DNA of 64,000 nt from Virgibacillus sp. SK37 (GTDB taxonomy: Bacteria > Bacillota > Bacilli > Bacillales > Amphibacillaceae). The notes beneath the pieces were generated by a model. That model was not told where the DNA came from and did not search any database. It saw nothing but the letters and a program-made list of their open reading frames with translations. The DNA lies in contig NZ_CP007161.1 in the NCBI RefSeq assembly GCF_000725285.1, positions 517,911 to 581,910 on the forward strand, read 5' to 3'. This document shows, in pieces, positions 61,474-64,000 of the stretch. Every line of letters begins with the position of its first letter. Position 1 is the first letter of the stretch. A program made the position numbers and the translations under genes.

Positions 61474-62736
61474 TCAATTCTTGAATTGAGGAAGCAAATG
61501 AATGTCAATATAAATATCTTCAATTTCTTTCTTAATATTTCTTGATTGTTTTACGAGTTGCTTAAAACTTTTCGAATTATTTGGTGAATATTTCACTGTG
61601 ATTTGACGATGAACGGAATCTAACTCATAGTTAAGTTTAGATAACTCCTGCTTGTATTTAATTTCAACTTTTCTTAAATAGGAGAAGAGATCAACTTTCA
61701 TTGCATCAGTATCTATATTGTGAATGATAGATTCTAAGTGGTTTTTAATTATTTCGTTGTACTTATCGACTTCGATTATTATTTCTCTATGCTTTCGTTT
61801 ACATACAAAATATCCGCTACTTGTCAATGAAGTAGAGCGGAAATTCATATACTGCTTGCACTCATGGCAAATAGGATGAATAACGGCATTATTTGAAGAG
61901 TTTATAATTGCATCTTTTGTTGCTTGTTCCATCTCTTTAACTACTTCTTGCATAGTCATAAACTCTCCATATGAAATAATAGGTTCCACATGGTTTAACT
62001 TTTCATATCCATATGTGGTTTCCATATACCCGCAGTAAAATGGGTTTTGAAGATACTTCAATAAATTATCATAGCTTTTATTCTTGAGTAGCTTTTTGTA
62101 TTTCATTAATACCTCAAAAAAATCTTTTGAAGTCTCAGTTTTCATTATGTCATGAAAAAATGCATGAAGTTTTTCGCTTAGCTCTTCTTTCGGAATATAC
62201 TTTACATTCTTTTTCTTGCCTTCACGTTTATATCCAAAAATTGATGAGGGAAACTGCTTTTGTGTATCAGTTTTCCTGTTTGTAATATTTTGACCCTCAC
62301 TTTGGGCGAAAATCCCATAAAGTGCCTCGATTGCTAGCTTCTTAGAAAATGCAGGCTGTTTTGTAGAAGTAAATATCACATCTACGTTATATTCATAGAA
62401 TTCTTTTACCAGTGCTACATATTCGTAAAAGTTGCGGGCTAAACGATCTCGGCTATACACAATAATTGTTTTGACCTTTTTTTGCTTAATCATTTTTCTA
62501 AGTCTGAGTAATTCCCCACGTTTATCCAATCCAACTTTATTTGCAGAGACATCCTTATCATTTAACCATATGACTTTTTCTGCTGGTATTCCATGATTGT
62601 TTATATAAGCTTCTGCAAGAGCAATTTGTTTCTGGATATCTTGTTGTGCTGTACTTACCCGGCTATAGACAGCAATAAACTCTTCATATAACTTTTCATA
62701 ATCTAAATAATAATAGTTGTTATCATATTCATTCAT
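61474..62736 (-). CDS. Serine-recombinase family protein
   Basis: A 420-aa recombinase with the resolvase N-terminal domain (AVYSRVSTAQQDIQKQI with the catalytic Ser; VYSRDRLARNFYE with conserved Arg), a shortened middle recombinase domain (GYKREGKKK, YLQNPFYCGYMET) and a zinc ribbon (CHECKQYMNF, CKRKHRE), then a long C-terminal helix. It is about 80-100 residues shorter than many large serine recombinases. AAGGAG precedes the ATG. It is 75 bases upstream of the tyrosine integrase and in the same direction. Confidence 0.85.
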   Translation of the reverse strand: MNEYDNNYYYLDYEKLYEEFIAVYSRVSTAQQDIQKQIALAEAYINNHGIPAEKVIWLNDKDVSANKVGLDKRGELLRLRKMIKQKKVKTIIVYSRDRLARNFYEYVALVKEFYEYNVDVIFTSTKQPAFSKKLAIEALYGIFAQSEGQNITNRKTDTQKQFPSSIFGYKREGKKKNVKYIPKEELSEKLHAFFHDIMKTETSKDFFEVLMKYKKLLKNKSYDNLLKYLQNPFYCGYMETTYGYEKLNHVEPIISYGEFMTMQEVVKEMEQATKDAIINSSNNAVIHPICHECKQYMNFRSTSLTSSGYFVCKRKHREIIIEVDKYNEIIKNHLESIIHNIDTDAMKVDLFSYLRKVEIKYKQELSKLNYELDSVHRQITVKYSPNNSKSFKQLVKQSRNIKKEIEDIYIDIHLLPQFKN

Positions 62737-62742
62737 ATTGTT

Positions 62743-62913
62743 CTACTCCTTTTCAATGATATTTTGACTCTCCATCAATAGCTTTCCTTTGGTTTTTGGA
62801 TCTAAATCCAGTTGTTCGATGAAGATTTTTTCTATTAACCTCTTCATGAAGTAATAGGATTCCTCTTGTTGCTCCTCATTAAAAGACACTTTCACTACTG
62901 CCTTTCTTGACAT
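62743..62913 (-). CDS. Small hypothetical protein upstream of the serine recombinase
   Basis: A 56-aa gene (MSRKAVVKVSFNEEQQEESY..). I do not recognise a family. The composition is highly charged and helical; it starts behind GGGAGGTAGG and stops six bases before the recombinase start, so it is translationally coupled with it. A role with the recombinase, such as a directionality factor, is only a guess. Confidence 0.6.
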   Translation of the reverse strand: MSRKAVVKVSFNEEQQEESYYFMKRLIEKIFIEQLDLDPKTKGKLLMESQNIIEKE

Positions 62914-62987
62914 CTAATACCTACCTCCCGTCGCTTTTATTACTCCAATATGGACGAGAGATAGGTGATTTATACTAGAAATATCTC

Positions 62988-63122
62988 TTAATCATTTATT
63001 TTTAATTCCAATTGATATGATAGATTCACATTAGATTCCTCATCATCTATAGGAACAATTACAACAGTTGGTTCACTTGCTGGGGTTTTCAGTTCCTGTA
63101 GAAGCTGCAGTAGATTTTGCAT
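62988..63122 (-). CDS. Small hypothetical protein (44 aa)
   Basis: Frame of 44 codons starting MQNLLQLLQELKTPASEP and ending in an acidic-polar tail. It overlaps the end of the next upstream gene by 50 bases in another frame. GGAGAAAG precedes the ATG. Not recognised; may be spurious, though position and spacing are gene-like. Confidence 0.35.
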   Translation of the reverse strand: MQNLLQLLQELKTPASEPTVVIVPIDDEESNVNLSYQLELKIND

Positions 63123-63249
63123 GATCTACACTTTCTCCTTTCATATAAAATTGATTGAACCGCTCGATGATGTTTTTGGACACACCCACTGATTCACAAT
63201 TATCATGAATACCTTTTATCCATTCTTGGCTAGAAAAATTATTTTGCAT
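63073..63249 (-). CDS. Small hypothetical protein (58 aa)
   Basis: Starts MQNNFSSQEWIKGIHDNC. ATG 63249 lies seven bases after GGAGG; the open frame's earlier ATG 63309 lies in the upstream hairpin. Soluble and slightly acidic. No family recognised. It is the first gene after the structured leader and probably heads the leftward operon of the element. Confidence 0.6.
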   Translation of the reverse strand: MQNNFSSQEWIKGIHDNCESVGVSKNIIERFNQFYMKGESVDHAKSTAASTGTENPSK

Positions 63250-63285
63250 TATATTTCCTCCATTTTTTATATAGATCACGATAAA

Positions 63286-63345
63286 AAGTCCGCAGCCCAT
63301 GAATATCAACTAAAGAGTTGATCAATTCATGTAACCTGCGGACTT
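63286..63345 (-). terminator. Long hairpin with T run in the leader of the leftward operon
   Basis: Three stacked stem pieces: AAGTCCGCAG/CTGCGGACTT at the base, CCATGAA/TTCATG in the middle and ATCAACT/AGTTGAT at the tip. On the minus strand it is followed by TTTTT, then the 58-aa gene 36 bases later. Confidence 0.65.
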
Positions 63346-63762
63346 CGCTTGTTGGTTACGATATTTAATTAACCGGTTAATCAGAAATCATTATATCTTG
63401 GGATTCTGATATTTTAAGAGTCATTGAAATATTTCTTTGTGAAATAAAAATCAATACAATAAAAATAAGAAGAGGTGCATTTGCACCTCTTCCCTGTCAG
63501 ACATACAAGTTGCACTAACAACTTCCTTAAAGTATTAACAATATTAGATAGAAATATAACGATCAGTACTATTATTTATTAATTTAGGTCTTTTATTGAC
63601 ATTTTTCACCAAAAAAATGAAAATAGTATTATAGACATGTGAACTACATTAAGTCTTTGCTATGAAAAGCTCTATTTGATTTAACAGTCATTTGGAAACG
63701 TTCCCTTTTTGTAGGTCTATGAAAAATAGAAGTGTAAAATATTTAAAGAGCGATGTGATATT
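63346..63762. other. Intergenic regulatory region of the mobile element
   Basis: No gene seen in 417 bases. It holds a minus-strand TATAAT (63390-63395), a perfect 14-bp palindrome ATTAACCGGTTAAT (63368-63381), and a hairpin GAAGAGGTGCA/TGCACCTCTTC (63469-63492) whose T-rich side is on the minus strand. GGAAACGTTCC at 63694-63704 is a smaller inverted repeat. Confidence 0.6.
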
Positions 63763-64000
63763 ATGCAACTAACTACAACTATATTTAACTCAAAAACAGT
63801 ATTTGATAACAATTATCAAATACATATAATTGATGTTGAGGACTATTCACAAGCGCTTTTAGAATATATAAATGAACATTTTGTATCTATTTGCGAAGGG
63901 GATAGTGGTAGTGACATAGACACAGTCAAGCAAAGGGCAAGAGATTTCTTTGAAAGGAAATCGCTTTCTACTAAGATGGGGGCAATTGCTGAATTCTTTG
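63763..64000 (+). CDS. 5' part of an unidentified gene, possibly HamA-like (DUF1837)
   Basis: Frame open from ATG 63763 to the window end, 79 codons. The N-terminal part is beta-rich and hydrophobic-polar; the end reads RARDFFERKSLSTKMGAIAE, which resembles the conserved helix of the DUF1837 nuclease domain of the Hachiman defence protein HamA. Only the N-terminus is visible, so this is a hypothesis. It is transcribed away from the integrase end. Ribosome site is weak. Confidence 0.4.
   Translation, partial: MQLTTTIFNSKTVFDNNYQIHIIDVEDYSQALLEYINEHFVSICEGDSGSDIDTVKQRARDFFERKSLSTKMGAIAEFF

Overview
The window looks like the chromosome of a low-GC, spore-forming-type Bacillaceae member, probably near Oceanobacillus, Virgibacillus or Lentibacillus. 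Support: Bacillus-type AGGAGG ribosome sites, GTG/TTG starts, a full sigma-B partner-switching operon, a CIRCE-controlled groESL operon, and gene order matching the B. subtilis ydbP/ydbR-ydcA-acpS-ydcC-alr-ndoAI-ndoA-rsbR..rsbX-ydcI-ydcK block followed by thiL-tsaEB-rimI-tsaD-ydiF-moaC-rex-ydiK-ydiL-groES-groEL. Species identity is inference.

Layout. 1-6.7 kb: 3' part of typA, a guanidino-modifying hydrolase, a YqcI/YcgG-type gene with a sigma-B-like promoter, a two-gene ABC exporter, a MITE-like repeat (copy 1) and a tiny YfhE-like gene. 6.7-16.7 kb: thiolase, a DUF2254 membrane gene broken by an in-frame stop, CapA-like lipoprotein plus PopT-type (DUF368) flippase, thioredoxin-like protein, VOC protein, a two-component system with a double-PepSY secreted protein, and a lipid kinase. 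17-25 kb: MarR regulator, NAD(P)-binding protein, glutaredoxin-like protein, YppG-like protein, esterase, DegV, EamA transporter, cshA helicase, four tandem 52-bp hairpin repeats, rhomboid. 25-38.8 kb: acpS, nnr, lipoprotein, alr, MazEF, repeat copy 2, rsbR-rsbS-rsbT-rsbU-rsbV-rsbW-sigB-rsbX (rsbR frameshifted near its end), repeat fragment 3, tex. 38.8-48.4 kb: katA with PerR-like boxes, sprT-like gene, 11 tRNAs, 16S-23S-5S, and two more tRNAs, with 5' tRNA fragments and short duplications. 48.6-60.1 kb: thiL, the tRNA t6A genes tsaE/tsaB/tsaD with rimI, a dense DnaA-box cluster, a RodA/FtsW gene, ABC-F protein, moaC, rex, ydiK, ydiL and groESL. 60.1-64 kb: the left end of an integrated mobile element with a tyrosine integrase, a serine recombinase, three small genes, a structured leader, and the first 79 codons of a divergent gene that may be a HamA-like (DUF1837) defence protein but is cut by the window edge.

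How it works together. The sigma-B module senses stress through the stressosome (RsbR/S), RsbT/RsbU activation and RsbV/RsbW switching. Sigma-B-like promoters are visible before rsbV and, less certainly, before the YqcI/YcgG gene, the lipid-kinase gene, the glutaredoxin-like gene and cshA. The thiL-groEL block is translation, cofactor, redox and chaperone housekeeping. The most notable non-gene signals are the DnaA-box cluster beside tsaD, the repeat family whose core is inverted relative to its flanks, the truncated tRNA halves, and the leader structure in the mobile element.
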